Source: Ixodes scapularis (lineage: Eukaryota > Arthropoda > Arachnida > Ixodida > Ixodidae). From it: a stretch of DNA of 64,000 nucleotides. Position 1 is the first letter of the stretch; each line of letters starts with the position of its first letter. The notes below the pieces were generated by a model that made no database searches, was not told the DNA's origin, and saw only the letters and a program-made list of their open reading frames with translations. The position numbers and the translations under genes are program-made. The DNA is taken from assembly GCF_016920785.2 (NCBI RefSeq), contig NW_024609879.1, positions 12,153,145-12,217,144 on the forward strand, in the 5' to 3' direction. Below are positions 12,991 through 23,060 of this stretch, piece by piece.

Positions 12991-13143
12991 ACATGTCCCT
13001 CTTTGGGAAACGCTAACGCCGACCCCGGAACGAGGCCGAAAAGAGGCCGCAAAAAAATAAAAGAAACGGAAGAGAAGGCTTGAAAAAAGAAAGGAAAAAG
13101 TGAAGGGGTCGGCGTTAGCTTTTTCCAAAGGGGTGTCCTGTGT
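12991..13143. mobile_element. Foldback MITE-like repeat
   Basis: The left arm ACATGTCCCTCTTTGGGAAA continues through CGCTAACGCCGACCCC. The right arm is its inverse (GGGGTCGGCGTTAGC, then CCAAAGGGGTGTCCTGTGT). The arms are about 35 bp and the centre is purine-rich. There is no coding capacity. Confidence 0.65.
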
Positions 13144-13149
13144 AGCGTT

Positions 13150-15950
13150 TCCGAGGCTCATACCAACGCATTCACTGATCTTCCTGTAACTTTAAATGCA
13201 TTTTTATTTTGTTGAATTATTTTGTATTTTCTTTTCAGTAGATTAGCGAGACTAAGATTCATGTAATTACCCTGCTGTTTCAAACGCTACTTGTGTATGT
13301 TGTGCTCTGATGGTTTATTGGGATATTATTGTGTAAGGACAAACTAGACCCGTAAATTATCCGCTATATAGCAAGGCCTTCATATTAGCAGGCCTAACAT
13401 CGAAGAGAGGTGACTGCAGCTATACCAGACAACACGGAGAACGTAAGACCTTGATTTTACTAAGCCACACTTTGGCTGAAATGTTTAATGTCATGTATTG
13501 TCAATGATAATGCCAAAATCGACAAATAATCTCTAGATATAAATATTGTTTCCCTACTTATTTACGCTGGCTGTGGACGGAGGAGAGCTTCTCAGTACTT
13601 TTACGAAAGGTTGTGCACACTATATTACACACAAAAGCGAAACGATAGTTGGATTATGCAAATGTCAGTTTCATGGTAATATTACACGTTTTCAGTGTAT
13701 GCATGCCTTAGATTTATTAGGCTAGTCTAAAATTTTATTTGCATGGCACATTGAAAAAGTCTATGTTTAAATACTCGAGAATAGGCGCAGGGCTCCGAGT
13801 ACGACCAACTAATCTCGTAATGAAACGTGTTCCGAGAGACGAGAGTATTTATTTATCCTACCTAGAGACGCCAATAACACCACTGACTCGTTTAGATGAC
13901 GGTCGCTAATAACAAGCATTCACGTGTGATTCAGTTTAGGGCGCACTTTACTTTTAATGCTTGCTGCACATTAACTGAAAAATCTTGTGGACGTGTCTTT
14001 ATTCCGATTAGCAACAATTTTTTATTAGCACATGCATTATGCATGTATTGCATTATAAAACGAAAAATAAAAAAAAAGTCCGGATCTAGTGGAAACATCA
14101 AAAAATCATTTCCGCGCGCTGGTTGAGGAAATGTACTTCCGACGGAAAGTCTTGCGAAGCGAATTAGAAACCTCCCATAGAATGGGGACTAGCAATTGAA
14201 ACTTTGTTCATTATATTGGACGAAAATCTAAGCGCCTACAGAAACATTATCAATGTTGTCGTCATTGAAAACCGAAATCCAATGTTTTGGACATCGAGTG
14301 GCACCGTCTGTGAAGTGGAGGAAATATCAGTCGTTCGGCGGGAGTGGTAATGACATTCTAAACGGTGGCGTTCACTTTAAGTGCGTTCTACGGCGGCGGA
14401 CGCACAAGTATTTTTTCGTCAATTCGCTCTTGGTTTTTATACTTTTTCCGTTTGAATATTACCTAAAAGTATATAGTCTTTTCAACTAGACGTGTACCAC
14501 GTCTAACTGAAGGAACAGTCTTCAGTTGTTTTTGTTTTGGTATGATTCCTTTGAAATTGCGATGTCCAATAAACTTGGGCAAGTTAATGAATGCCCAGTT
14601 TTCTTGCGCGATGTAACATTCGGTTGCTCAGGTGTGTGGTGAAAAAGGGTGCATTATTTTAGAGTCTTGCACGCGGGATGATATTTTTGCGGGGATCGGT
14701 TTAGACAATAGATAACGCATCAGCGAAGCGATGATGACAAAATACTTGATATAATTGCGCAAAGCCAAACGTCTGACATCGAGTTTTCAGACGGTGATGA
14801 TGACACCATTGGATACGACGCTAGGTTGGTCTTTGCTGAAGATGACCCCCTTCCTGCAGAGGACAGAAGTAATGACGAAGAGCCACCATTACTCGTGCTA
14901 CGAAAAATAGAGTATTTCTCTGTCTGGGTATCCTAAAATCAAAATGTATTGGATGAAAAAGTAAGGATGTCAGCACCCCTACAGCAATTGAACTTGGCGA
15001 TCTACGAACTGGCTACTTCCGTACTATTGCCTGTGGATCAATTCTATGGTACAGGGTGGGTTTATGTTTACAGTCGACGTTCTGTTTATTCAAGCTTGGA
15101 TTGCCGTCAATGGTAACTAGGACGTCCATTGCATAACGCGCCAAAGTTCTATAGACCTCCTAACTTCGGAAGTGTTTCTTATTACTTTCTAACATCCCGC
15201 TAGGGACATCCTATAATTGGGCGATTCTATGCAGATTATAACATTGGGAAAGTCAGTGGACATCGCAGCTCTGGTGGAGTTAAGGGACATCATACTTTTT
15301 TTCTATCCTGTGAGCTAAAGTCACATGGATGTGAGCTAGATTGATAGCATAGAAAGTTATGCACTGTTTTTGCAATTATAAGAACCCCGATCCTGCCCAC
15401 GCCGGCTTCCTATTTGACAATCTGATGGATACTTAATACCATCATTCTTTGGCGCCTCTATTAGCTGCAGCGCCACCGGTACAATTAAACACTGTAAATT
15501 GTATTTCCTTATAAGGGTTAATGAAAAAAAGTAGGATATTTGGTTACACAAAAAGTAAACAAAGCGTTGTTAGTTGAACATCAACAAGAGAATGTCGTTA
15601 ACCAAGACAAATGTCTTCATTTTTTTTATTAAATAAGTTTTGCTTGGACATACACACACAAAAAAAAAAATAACGTGATCGTTTGTACGGGCCACGCCAC
15701 GGACTTCATATTACCCCACTTTTTTGAGAATGCAACAAATCAGCAAGTGCTGTTACTGATTTTTTGTTTTAATCTGATACATTAAGATTGTTTGCTTAGC
15801 TTCTTCGATCCCACAGCCAAATCAGGTATTGTCACCGGGGCGCACAAAGGTTGTTTATTGATGGCAGCGATATAAACTGAACTTACCACTGAAATATATA
15901 TTGGGCAATACATTTTTCAGTCGTAAGTTCTCGACTCGTCGAGCCGTCGT
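13150..15950. other. Unassigned AT-rich stretch
   Basis: Mostly AT-rich, with short frames only. The one coding-like patch is the acidic frame at about 14,717-14,935, listed separately. Confidence 0.45.
14717..14935 (+). pseudogene. Acidic open frame, possible transposase N-terminus remnant
   Basis: A plus-strand frame of about 70 codons, with an upstream stop and no clear start, reads as a highly acidic peptide (SDDDKILDII, IEFSDGDDDT, AEDDPLPAED). Acid-rich N-termini of this kind precede the catalytic core in piggyBac-type transposases, but no DDD-type core follows, so the family link is a guess. The next 400 bases hold further short broken frames. It could equally be chance or another gene remnant. 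Confidence 0.22.
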
Positions 15951-15955
15951 CTCGT

Positions 15956-16068
15956 CTCGACTGAAACGACCTGACGTCGTTTCAGTCGAGCTCCCCCTCG
16001 ACTGAAACGACTTTCAGTAGTGTCAGTCGAGGGGGAGCTGCGAAGTAAGCATGCTTACTTCGCAGCTC
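15956..16068. repeat. Cluster of three overlapping perfect hairpins
   Basis: Hairpin 1: 15,956-15,970 pairs with 15,976-15,990 (15 bp, 5-nt loop). Hairpin 2: 15,989-16,005 pairs with 16,023-16,039 (17 bp, 17-nt loop, itself able to fold). Hairpin 3: 16,035-16,068 is a 34-nt perfect palindrome centred on GCATGC. Adjacent hairpins share bases at their edges, so neighbouring folds compete. The motif CTCGACTGAAACGAC recurs in hairpins 1 and 2. No coding potential. Confidence 0.85.
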
Positions 16069-16242
16069 GCTGATAACAGCAACATTTTTCGGAAGGTCCG
16101 TGTAAAGGTAAAAATATAATCATTTTGTAAACCATGTATTCAGAAATGCCTCAGAGATGCTAAGATTCCCATTTGTAATTTGCAGAATTTACAAGCTCCC
16201 TTGAGTCTGCGCTTCAACGAAGTGGGCGCTTCCGCGGTATTT

Positions 16243-16244
<2 letters not shown>

Positions 16245-16279
<35 letters not shown>
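16245..16279. repeat. (TA)n microsatellite
   Basis: About 17 TA dinucleotides in a row. Confidence 0.95.
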
Positions 16280-16282
<3 letters not shown>

Positions 16283-16515
16283 CATCTTGCGCAGAAAGAA
16301 GTCGCGTTTAATTCTGCTTGTCAATTTATAGTACGGGTTTTACGGAGTCACTTTTGGGTTGGGCAGTTTATTTGAAACTACAAAACACTTGCCTTCTTAT
16401 AGCTGTCCTGCTTACTCGGTATTGACTGCAGAGAAGACGCTATGCGTGTTATACGTCACTCGTGTCTCTCGTTACGTTAACGTGATTACAGTCATCAAGC
16501 TGGTGATAAAGCGGA

Positions 16516-16587
16516 GCAGGGCATCTACCTACAGCACTCATTGATGCCCTGCATGTAGATGCCCTGCAGAGCAGGGCATCTACATGC
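16516..16587. repeat. Perfect hairpin with a duplicated arm
   Basis: Bases 16,551-16,567 pair perfectly with 16,571-16,587 (17 bp, 3-nt loop). The arm core GCAGGGCATCTAC also occurs once more just upstream at 16,516, and ATGCCCTGC occurs twice, so alternative pairings are possible. The stem is short for an animal miRNA precursor. Confidence 0.8.
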
Positions 16588-17099
16588 AACGTCTCTAGGG
16601 TGTAAGCACATTGTTTCGTAAGGGTAATTCTGCAGAGCATGTAGCAGGACAAGTATTTCTAACTCAAGACATGACTAAGAGTTGTGAAGAACCTCAAAAT
16701 CTTTTATAAAAAAAAACACTTAGCACAAACTCTATAGGGTCAGGGCTCTTATTTCGGATGTGATGAAGGGTGCCACAAGCTTCCTCGTGAGGAACTGGTA
16801 AGTATATGCGAACAAATGATCCCGTTTAGTGAGGAATGGAATTGCTGCTGGGAGGTCGTGTGACCTCAATGTTTCCGCTAAATCTAGCGGAGAAACTGAA
16901 TTTGTTACTTTGTTTTACATGACGTGACACCAAGTCATGTGACGTCATTTTAGAGCGCAGCTCTTAGGCGCCCGCTCCCGACTTGAGCGGCGTCAGCGTC
17001 GCCGTCGCCGTCGGCGTAACGGCGAAAACCCTCGTAACCCTAGTGAGGGTTACGAGGGTTACTCTCACGAGGGTTACCTTCACGAGGATCACGAGGGCT

Positions 17100-17275
17100 A
17101 CGAGGGTTAGTTACCCTCAAAAGGGTTACCCTCACGAGGGTCACGAGGGTTATGAGAGTTACTCTTACGAGGGTCACGAGAGTTACCCTCACGAGGGTCA
17201 CGAGAGTTACCCTCATGAGTGTCACGAGAGTTACCCTCACGAGGGTCACGAGAGTTGCCCTCACAAGGGTCACGT
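17100..17275 (+). repeat. 24-bp minisatellite
   Basis: Units of 24 bp (GAGGGTCACGAGAGTT followed by ACCCTCAC) are repeated about five to six times with few changes. Each unit is partly self-complementary (GAGGGT / ACCCTC). Less regular GAGGGTTAC units extend the array upstream to about 17,040. The array ends in GGTCACGTGACC palindromes. Confidence 0.9.
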
Positions 17276-17324
17276 GACCCCCCGGGGTCACGTGACCTGG
17301 GGATACCCCCCCGAGGTCACGTCA

Positions 17325-17565
17325 TCGCCACTGATGACGTCATCAGTGCCGTTACTGATGACATCACCGGCATCCGCATCGTCATCGTCATCATCAGTGA
17401 TGACGTCATCAGTGACGTCACTGATGACGTCACTGGCATCCGCATCGTCATCTGCGATGACATGATCAGTGACGTCACTGATGACGTCGCCGACATCCGC
17501 ATCGTCATCATCAATGATGACGTCATCAGTGACGTCACTGATGACGTCATCGGCATCGTCGCGTG
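17325..17565 (+). repeat. 57-66-bp minisatellite rich in TGACGTCA palindromes
   Basis: The anchor CATCCGCATCGTCATC recurs at 17,371, 17,437 and 17,494, with a shortened form at 17,554 (spacings 66, 57, 60). Between anchors lie multiple TGACGTCA and ATGACGTCAT octamers. GAGGTCACGTGACC-type palindromes flank both sides (17,265-17,320 and 17,570-17,655). TGACGTCA is the full cyclic-AMP-response-type bZIP site and CACGTG the canonical bHLH E-box, but here they may be only by-products of repeat expansion. Confidence 0.85.
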
Positions 17566-17715
17566 ACCCTCAGGTCACGTGACCTCCCTACATCACGTGA
17601 CACCCACGTGACTCCCACGAGGTCACGTGACCCCCAAGGTCACGTGACCCGAGGTCGCTTAACCTCCCCCCCAGTACCCTTCCCTCCTCCTCCTCAAGAG
17701 CTTTGCTCTAATTCG

Positions 17716-17901
17716 GCGTTACAGGGAGTTAGTTGTAAACGGCTTTAATTTTTTTTCGCTAAATTTAGCAGGGATTTCAATGAGTGCTGAGGTCCCGTGG
17801 CGTCAATTTTTCCGCTAACTTTTGCGCCATTGTGTCGACGACGACGCCGACGCCAAAGGCGCGAAACTCGCAAACGGACGCCTAAGACCTGCTCTCTAAA
17901 A
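17716..17901 (+). mobile_element. Family X partial copy (copy 3)
   Basis: It carries GCTAAATTTAGCAGGG, a GTGGCGTCAATTTTTCCGCT block, a GC-rich GACGACGCCGACGCC block and the end CGCCTAAGACCTGCTCTC TAA. That is the same order as the right half of the copy at 19,576-19,872. The other end is missing or fused to copy 1. Confidence 0.5.
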
Positions 17902-18228
17902 TGGTTTATCGCACTCTTTCCGCCTTCTCTCCAGCCCTTGGATTGGCTACATGAGGCCATTCAGTTCACTTGCACGGTGAACTTCATTGTATTAACTCAT
18001 AGAGAACTCGCTGTCCAAATGACGCTAAATAAATTTACGCTTCTGAATGCCACATACGTGCAACATTACGACATAGATATGAAAGATATGATCCCCAGGC
18101 TACTGAAGCTTCCCTGCCGATTGCAGAAACGTCAACTATTTCTAGGGGAATAATTTAAACATTAGGTTTTTTTATACATTGAAATTGACAACGAGGACAC
18201 ATTCAATTCCTCTTCTTTTTTGCGGGTG

Positions 18229-18432
18229 TAATGTGTTGAAAGTTATTACGTGGAAGCGGGCATCCTGACAAAGAGAAAGAAAAAGCGAGATTCCAAGGAA
18301 CAGGTAGCACGATATGGACGATGAATGCCTCACTATGAGCGGAGGATGCAGGAGAAAGGCGATTTAAATCTTTGTATATAAACAATGCTACTGACATTAT
18401 CAACCAACGATCAGTCAGCAATTCCTAGAACA
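18229..18432 (+). mobile_element. BEL/Pao-like LTR
   Basis: This segment of about 200 bp ends in ACA immediately before a primer-binding-site-like sequence. It contains a TATATAAAC box at 18,375, and its GGAAGCGGGCATCCTGACAA block is shared with the fragment at 27.86 kb. The start near TGTGTTGAAAG is inferred from the expected TG...CA form. No second LTR of this copy is visible downstream. Confidence 0.55.
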
Positions 18433-18450
18433 TGGTGCCGAAACCAGGGG
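18433..18450 (+). promoter_or_regulatory. Primer-binding site of BEL/Pao-like element
   Basis: TGGTGCCGAAACC begins right after the LTR end. TGG matches the complement of a tRNA CCA 3' end, and this form resembles primer sites I know from BEL/Pao elements. The exact primer tRNA is not assigned. Confidence 0.55.
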
Positions 18451-18601
18451 GTACAGACCGGGAACGTCCCTCAAAGAACTAGTTAGTTGCTCAGCGATCG
18501 GACGCCATACACTGACGTTAGAACGATCTGGCTTAGCTTCGAGCCAACGATCACGTGAACATCCCGTTCATCTGCGCAGCTTAACTTGAACTATCATCAA
18601 T

Positions 18602-18960
18602 GTGATACGAAGAATAACTAAACGCGTGGCTCGCAGAGTACAAAACACACGCATCATGCGAAATGTGACCACGGTCCTTCATCCTGCAGATGTTGCAGAA
18701 ATGAAATCGATGCTGCGGACGCTGGACGGCAGCTACAAAGTGCTCATGAAACAGAACACCGAATTGGAGCCATTGATTCATCGCGGATTGAGACCCTAAA
18801 GCGGAATACCTGTTCGTTATATACGGGTTGTTCAGGTTGTTCCGCAGCGAGACTCGGGCAGTGATAGCCCGGGACAGCCAGCCCTCGCAGCGTTGGCATG
18901 GGAAGGGCGATCCGCAGGCCTGGGTAGCTAAACTCGTCGAGCACAACTTTGTGTCCGAAA
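18602..18960 (+). pseudogene. BEL/Pao-like gag N-terminal remnant
   Basis: A 65-codon frame starts at 18,602, about 150 bp after the primer-binding site. It reads as a basic start (IRRITKRVARRVQ) and then an EMKSMLRTLDGSYKVLMKQN segment with a coiled-coil look, as expected at the beginning of a retroelement Gag. It stops at 18,797, and further broken frames follow to about 18,960. No zinc knuckle, protease or pol follows, so this is a 5' remnant. The call rests mainly on its position after an LTR and primer site; the protein family match is from memory of similar N-termini. Confidence 0.4.
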
Positions 18961-19575
18961 GTTGCGGAACGCGCTAATTGGACTCTTGCGACGCTGACGT
19001 CAAGCCGAGCGAGGTGTCAATCATTCAAGCTCTCTCGGTGCTCAAATTCCAGCGAGAATGTAAAAAACAAAGTCGTGGCGAGCTCCATCGAAGCGCGTGC
19101 GAGCAACACCGTGGTGCCAGCCGATTGAACGGCTGCACTGATGACGTCTCGCCCGAGTGTCCCTACATCCCTACGCCGCGTTAGAGTCAATGATGCGTAG
19201 ATTGTACCTAGGCGGCCGGTAAATACTCTGAACTTTCTCGTCGCAAGATCGTCGTTTGTGGAAGTTATTGGTGACGACAAAGTGACGTTTCACAACTTTG
19301 GGAAGGGGTTATTTGAGGCCAAAATCTTCGCTTCGGAATCGAGGCGAAGATTGGACTTTGTGATGTTGTGGAGCCGTGCGCGGTGTACGCGGGCGGCTTC
19401 ATAGAGCTCATCTTCCGCCACTGTCAACAACGCCACCGGTGTCACCCACAGGCGGTTTGTGTAGAGACGTCGGAAATGTCTGAGAGATGAGGAGAAACAG
19501 GGGATAAAAAAAAAAAAGGCCGAAGAAAGGGAAATAAAAAAATTGAAGACATTTACAAATCTTTGTAATGCGAAA
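18961..19575. other. Unassigned stretch
   Basis: Short frames on both strands without recognised motifs. It may be further remains of the BEL-like element but shows no conserved block. Confidence 0.35.
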
Positions 19576-19872
19576 TTAGAGCTCAGCTCTTGAGGAGGAA
19601 TAAGGGAGAGTACGGAGAGGAGGGTATGCCCCTCCTCCTCCCCTCCCCTCCTCCTCCCACTCAGTTTCTCCGCTAAATTTAGCAGGGAAAAGGACATCAC
19701 ATGACAATCTAGCGGAGTAGTGAATTGGCGTTGAAGTCACGTAGCTGGGAATTGAATTGATGTTGAGGTCATGTGACGTCAATTTCGCGCTAAATTTGGT
19801 GGGGCGGTTACGCCGACGGCGACAGCCACGCCGCGAAACCCGGAAACGGGCGCCTAAGAGCTGCGCTCTAAA
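19576..19872 (+). mobile_element. TIR-bounded repeat, family X copy 2 (about 297 bp)
   Basis: The left end TTAGAGCTCAGCTCTTGAGG and right end (GCGCCTAAGAGCTGCGCTCT, then AA) are imperfect inverted repeats. The interior has a C-rich CTCCTCCTCC patch, a CCGCTAAATTTAGCAGGG palindrome, CATGTGACGTCAATTT and a GC-rich block before the right end. The compact size suggests it is close to the ancestral form of the minisatellite-bearing copy at 16.9 kb. Confidence 0.6.
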
Positions 19873-19886
19873 AAAAGAATTAAGGT

Positions 19887-19959
19887 ACGACCGACCGACC
19901 GACCGACCCCCACCCCCCCCACCCCCCCCCCCCCACCCACCCACCCACCCACCCACCCA

Positions 19960-20019
<60 letters not shown>

Positions 20020-20026
20020 CACACAA
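19887..20026. repeat. Compound microsatellite (GACC)n, (C)n, (CCAC)n, (GCAC)n
   Basis: Four adjacent simple repeats, with about 17 or more units of GCAC at the right end. The long minus-strand frame across it (cysteine-valine-arginine-alanine periodic) is a repeat translation. Confidence 0.95.
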
Positions 20027-20429
20027 ATTGGAGTCTCAAGAAGGGCCGTAGAAATTGTTCGGGGGAGAGACAGAGAGAAGAGGTGATGAAGAAGGGGGAT
20101 ATTCTTTTCCCCTAATATTTTATTATAAATCTCTGAAATGCTATGGTGGTTCGGGGCTGGGGCGATACCCCCCCTCCCCCTTCCACCCTTATGCCCCTTG
20201 CCCCCTCTTTCGACGCAACTAGGGGGGGGGGGGCTAAATCCCCCCCCTCCCCATCCTCCTGTTTCGACGACCCTGCTTTGAGGTGTTCCAATGAGCAATG
20301 ACGAGGAACAGCACAGCCTGGAATTTTCGAAATAACGATTCAAGAGATTCTGGAATTAAAACGGCTCGCGTTCCATGAACTCAAGAGTGGCCATGACAGA
20401 CTTTCAATCGAAAGACTCGTGCCAGGGCA

Positions 20430-20875
20430 CGTATATTTATTTATTTATTTATTTATTTTACATTGTACCTACATCGTCCTGTGGGCATTATTGTAGGGGG
20501 TTTTTAGAAAACATTATAACAAGTGGAAAAAGAAAACATCATTATCATCAATGGACACAATGTCTTCCGGGAGGTCGTTCCACTCTCTCGCGGTTTTGAC
20601 AAAAAATGAATTCGCAAAACTGTCAGTCCTGTAAGTGGGAACAGCAACCTTTTTAGAATGATCAGAACGGGAAGAAAAGTAGGATGGCTCCATAAGATAA
20701 GTGGCTTTATCAATTCCTGTTTTGTTGTGAAGGACACGGTGGAAAAATTTTAGTCTTAGTTCTTTTCGTCTACATTCGAGTGTTTCCCATCCCAGCATGG
20801 CTTTCATATCTGTAACACTAGCATAAGGGTCATAGTTGTTCAGTACAAAACGCGTGTTCGGGCGCGTTCAGTGAA
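20430..20875 (-). pseudogene. LINE (CR1/L2-like) reverse transcriptase 3' end
   Basis: The minus-strand frame starting near 20,873 reads RFVLNNYDPYASVTDMKAML, then GWETLECRRKELRLKFFHRV, a YRTDSFANSFFVKTAREWND segment and LPEDIV. This is the C-terminal tail that follows the RT domain in CR1/L2/jockey-type non-LTR retrotransposons. It stays open to about 20,514. A short 3' untranslated region follows and then (TAAA)n at 20,433-20,460 on the minus strand, the usual simple-repeat tail. The copy is strongly 5'-truncated, as target-primed reverse transcription often leaves. RT catalytic motifs are absent. Exact clade not resolved. Confidence 0.75.
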
Positions 20876-22860
20876 GTCATTTTATAGTTGATACCTTTGA
20901 CGATGGAGTCAGGATTATCAGTTGTGAACGACAAATTTGATGGTGCGTGTTCAAATCGACGATGTCATGTTTAGTGTCCTTGCGTTCTTGAAGCATCACC
21001 GCCAATATTGATAACTTGACATTACTTTTATTTCCTTATTTCCGTTGATAAACATACTTAATCCCAAACTGACTAATCTTCGAATGTCTACCATTAAATG
21101 ATTTTATCGCGCCGATGAAGGGACAACTGCCCGGAGGCGAAATTCGCCCGAAAGTGGACAACGGTAGTCGGCTGGTTGTGACCTAGCCACGTCGAGCAAC
21201 ACTTTGGCCAGATTCGACAGGCCGAGATAAATCAAAACAACGTAGGGACGCTTTTTAGTAAATTCTGCTTTATCGGAGGAAATAAGAACGATACCAGACT
21301 ATCGACTTCGACGGTTTTGATTTTAAAATGCAATTTCCAAGCATCCATCGTGCTTTTTAGAGACCATCAAACATGACGGACGCAGCTGATAATCTTTGTT
21401 GTGACGTCACACGTATGAGCCACGGTAGTCTCCGCGCGCTCTCTAGTGCTGCTCTTGTTCGGTGCCTAGGGAGGCGCAGGGATTTTTGGTCCCCTCAACG
21501 AAAAACGTCACGAAGACAGACGGATCTGCGGGTTTGTAAGAAAAGAAAACTTCGCAGCAATCTTTCGGCTCCTCCCCCCACTATGTCATAACGCAAAAAA
21601 TATTTTTGTTGACGAGTTTAGCGACCCTGGACACGAACACCGACTGCGAGCTCTGCTTGACGGGTGACAAGAAGGATCGGCGTGCCTGGACTGCCGGCTC
21701 TCGACAGCGGACAGCCGGGAGGTACAGTAAACCCGTTCGCTGTCTTCTCGTTGTGTTATGTCACTCCCCGGGTGACGGGCGGAGCGCATACCGATCGGGC
21801 GGCGACTAGAGAGTTTTAGTAGACCGTTTTCATTTTCCGCTCCGCTCTGGGGGTGCCAAACTGCACATGTGTGGCCTGCATCGCCGGAATGGAAAGCGGA
21901 GGTCAAAAAACGGGTTTTAGTAGAGCGTTTTTCTTCAGCGTAAGAGCGTTTTGAGCGGATTCGAAAAATTTGCTTGCGTAGCCCCACAAGTGGACGTTTA
22001 TAGTACTAGTAAGACAAAAAAAACATAAACGTTAAAACCAAGAGAGTGAAAGGGAGCGAGATTGTAGAGGTAGTAAAAACGAAGGCGACAATAATAAACA
22101 CAAAGGAGTAGGCAAACACCTGAAAAAATATTAAGCTATAAAATATAAATGTAATCGTTCCACCTTGTGTGCGAGTGAAGCCGAAGGCATAAGCATGAGC
22201 ATGTTGTTCTAAATGATACCTGCACTGCACGAGCGCGCCTGCTGGTCAAGGACGCTGAAAGGCCGGCACTCGGTCTTGTAGCTTCTGCTCCACTCGAATT
22301 AAAAATGAAACAGATTTACTTATTCGAAGTAGAAAAATGAAAGAAAAGGACGACGTTTGCGCATGGCGAGTACATCCTTTTGCGTAGTACGATTACAGTA
22401 TTGCTCAAGGCTAGCAAGGCATCTGCACGATGAATCCCCGCTTTTCTCAAGGAATTAGACTTCTACTAACGAGATTAAGCTGGCGAGACATCGAATCTAT
22501 GATTCGTATCCCTCGTGCCATCAAGCGCCGAAGCTTCCTTTCCGAACGCGGTTTGCTGGATATTTCCAACGTAGAAGAGAAACCCTTTAGGAGGCTATCC
22601 TGTTTAAAGAAGGACCTGGCTGCTCTGCATGCGGGCCTCCAAATACCAGCACGCGACAGATCGGCGCAGGGTGTTGCCAATCTGGCGAGACGCTTTGCAT
22701 GGTTCTTCCTCGACTGGCCTATCCCAACCGTCTGTTCGTACTTGGATGAGCGTTTGGACGGAACTTGTCGGCGTTCTTCAGTACTGTCAACCTCATCGTA
22801 GGTCACATCAACGAGAGGTTCGGCCACCTGCTCGCTGACATGAACAAACATCGGTGATTT
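20876..22860. other. Unassigned stretch
   Basis: No gene recognised. The 23-base segment at 21,810-21,832, containing TTTTAGTAGACCGTTTTC, recurs inverted at 26,948-26,970. A related TTTTAGTAGAGCGTTTTT lies at about 21,914, which suggests ends of a dispersed TIR element. Confidence 0.4.
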
Positions 22861-22977
22861 AAAGGTTAAAAGCGCAACACAACAAGGACAATAAAGACAC
22901 GAAGACGACAGGACGGGCGCCCGTCCTGTCGTCTTCGTGTCTTTATTGTTCTTGTTGTGTTGCGCTTTTTAACCTTT
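22861..22977. repeat. Near-perfect 117-bp palindrome without spacer
   Basis: Arms of about 58 bp meet at GGGC|GCCC (22,918|22,919), with one mismatch and one single-base length difference. The right arm (CCGTCCTGTCGTCTTCGTGT, then CTTTATTG) resembles the pyrimidine-rich 3' tails of the Penelope-like copy at 57.0 kb. Just beyond it lies ACCAACTCGGCCAA (about 22,987), a variant of a motif found beside other Penelope-type ends here. Confidence 0.85.
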
Positions 22978-23060
22978 ATATCAGTATGAACCAACTCGGC
23001 CAAACACAAGTTTTAATTAAACATGTGTGGTTGACCCTGGCGAAACTGGAGCTGTGTTCA

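Larger units (their letters stand above)
16949..17715 (-). mobile_element. TIR-bounded repeat, family X copy 1, with expanded minisatellites
   Basis: The left end (TTAGAGCGCAGCTCTTAGGC) and right end (CCTCCTCAAGAGCTTTGCTC, then TAA) are inverted forms of the two ends of the copy at 19,576-19,872, in the opposite orientation. Both copies share a GC-rich block (GTCGCCGTCGGCGTAACGGC here) next to the TTAGG-containing end. In this copy the interior has expanded into two minisatellites, listed separately. The open frames across it are repeat translations and not genes. Superfamily unknown. Confidence 0.55.

Noticed and set aside
16551..16587. miRNA precursor
   Set aside because: The stem is only 17 bp with a 3-nt loop, too short for a usual animal precursor, and no conservation can be judged.
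17040..17275. Possible CRISPR-like array
   Set aside because: Units are contiguous tandem repeats with no spacers, and the genome is eukaryotic.
16983..17566. Overlapping 160- and 115-codon frames
   Set aside because: They are translations of the 24-bp and 60-bp minisatellites; all frames are open because the repeat has few stops.
19576..20343. 255-codon minus-strand frame
   Set aside because: It is a translation of the compound microsatellite and GC-rich repeats (periodic Cys-Val-Arg-Ala and Gly runs).
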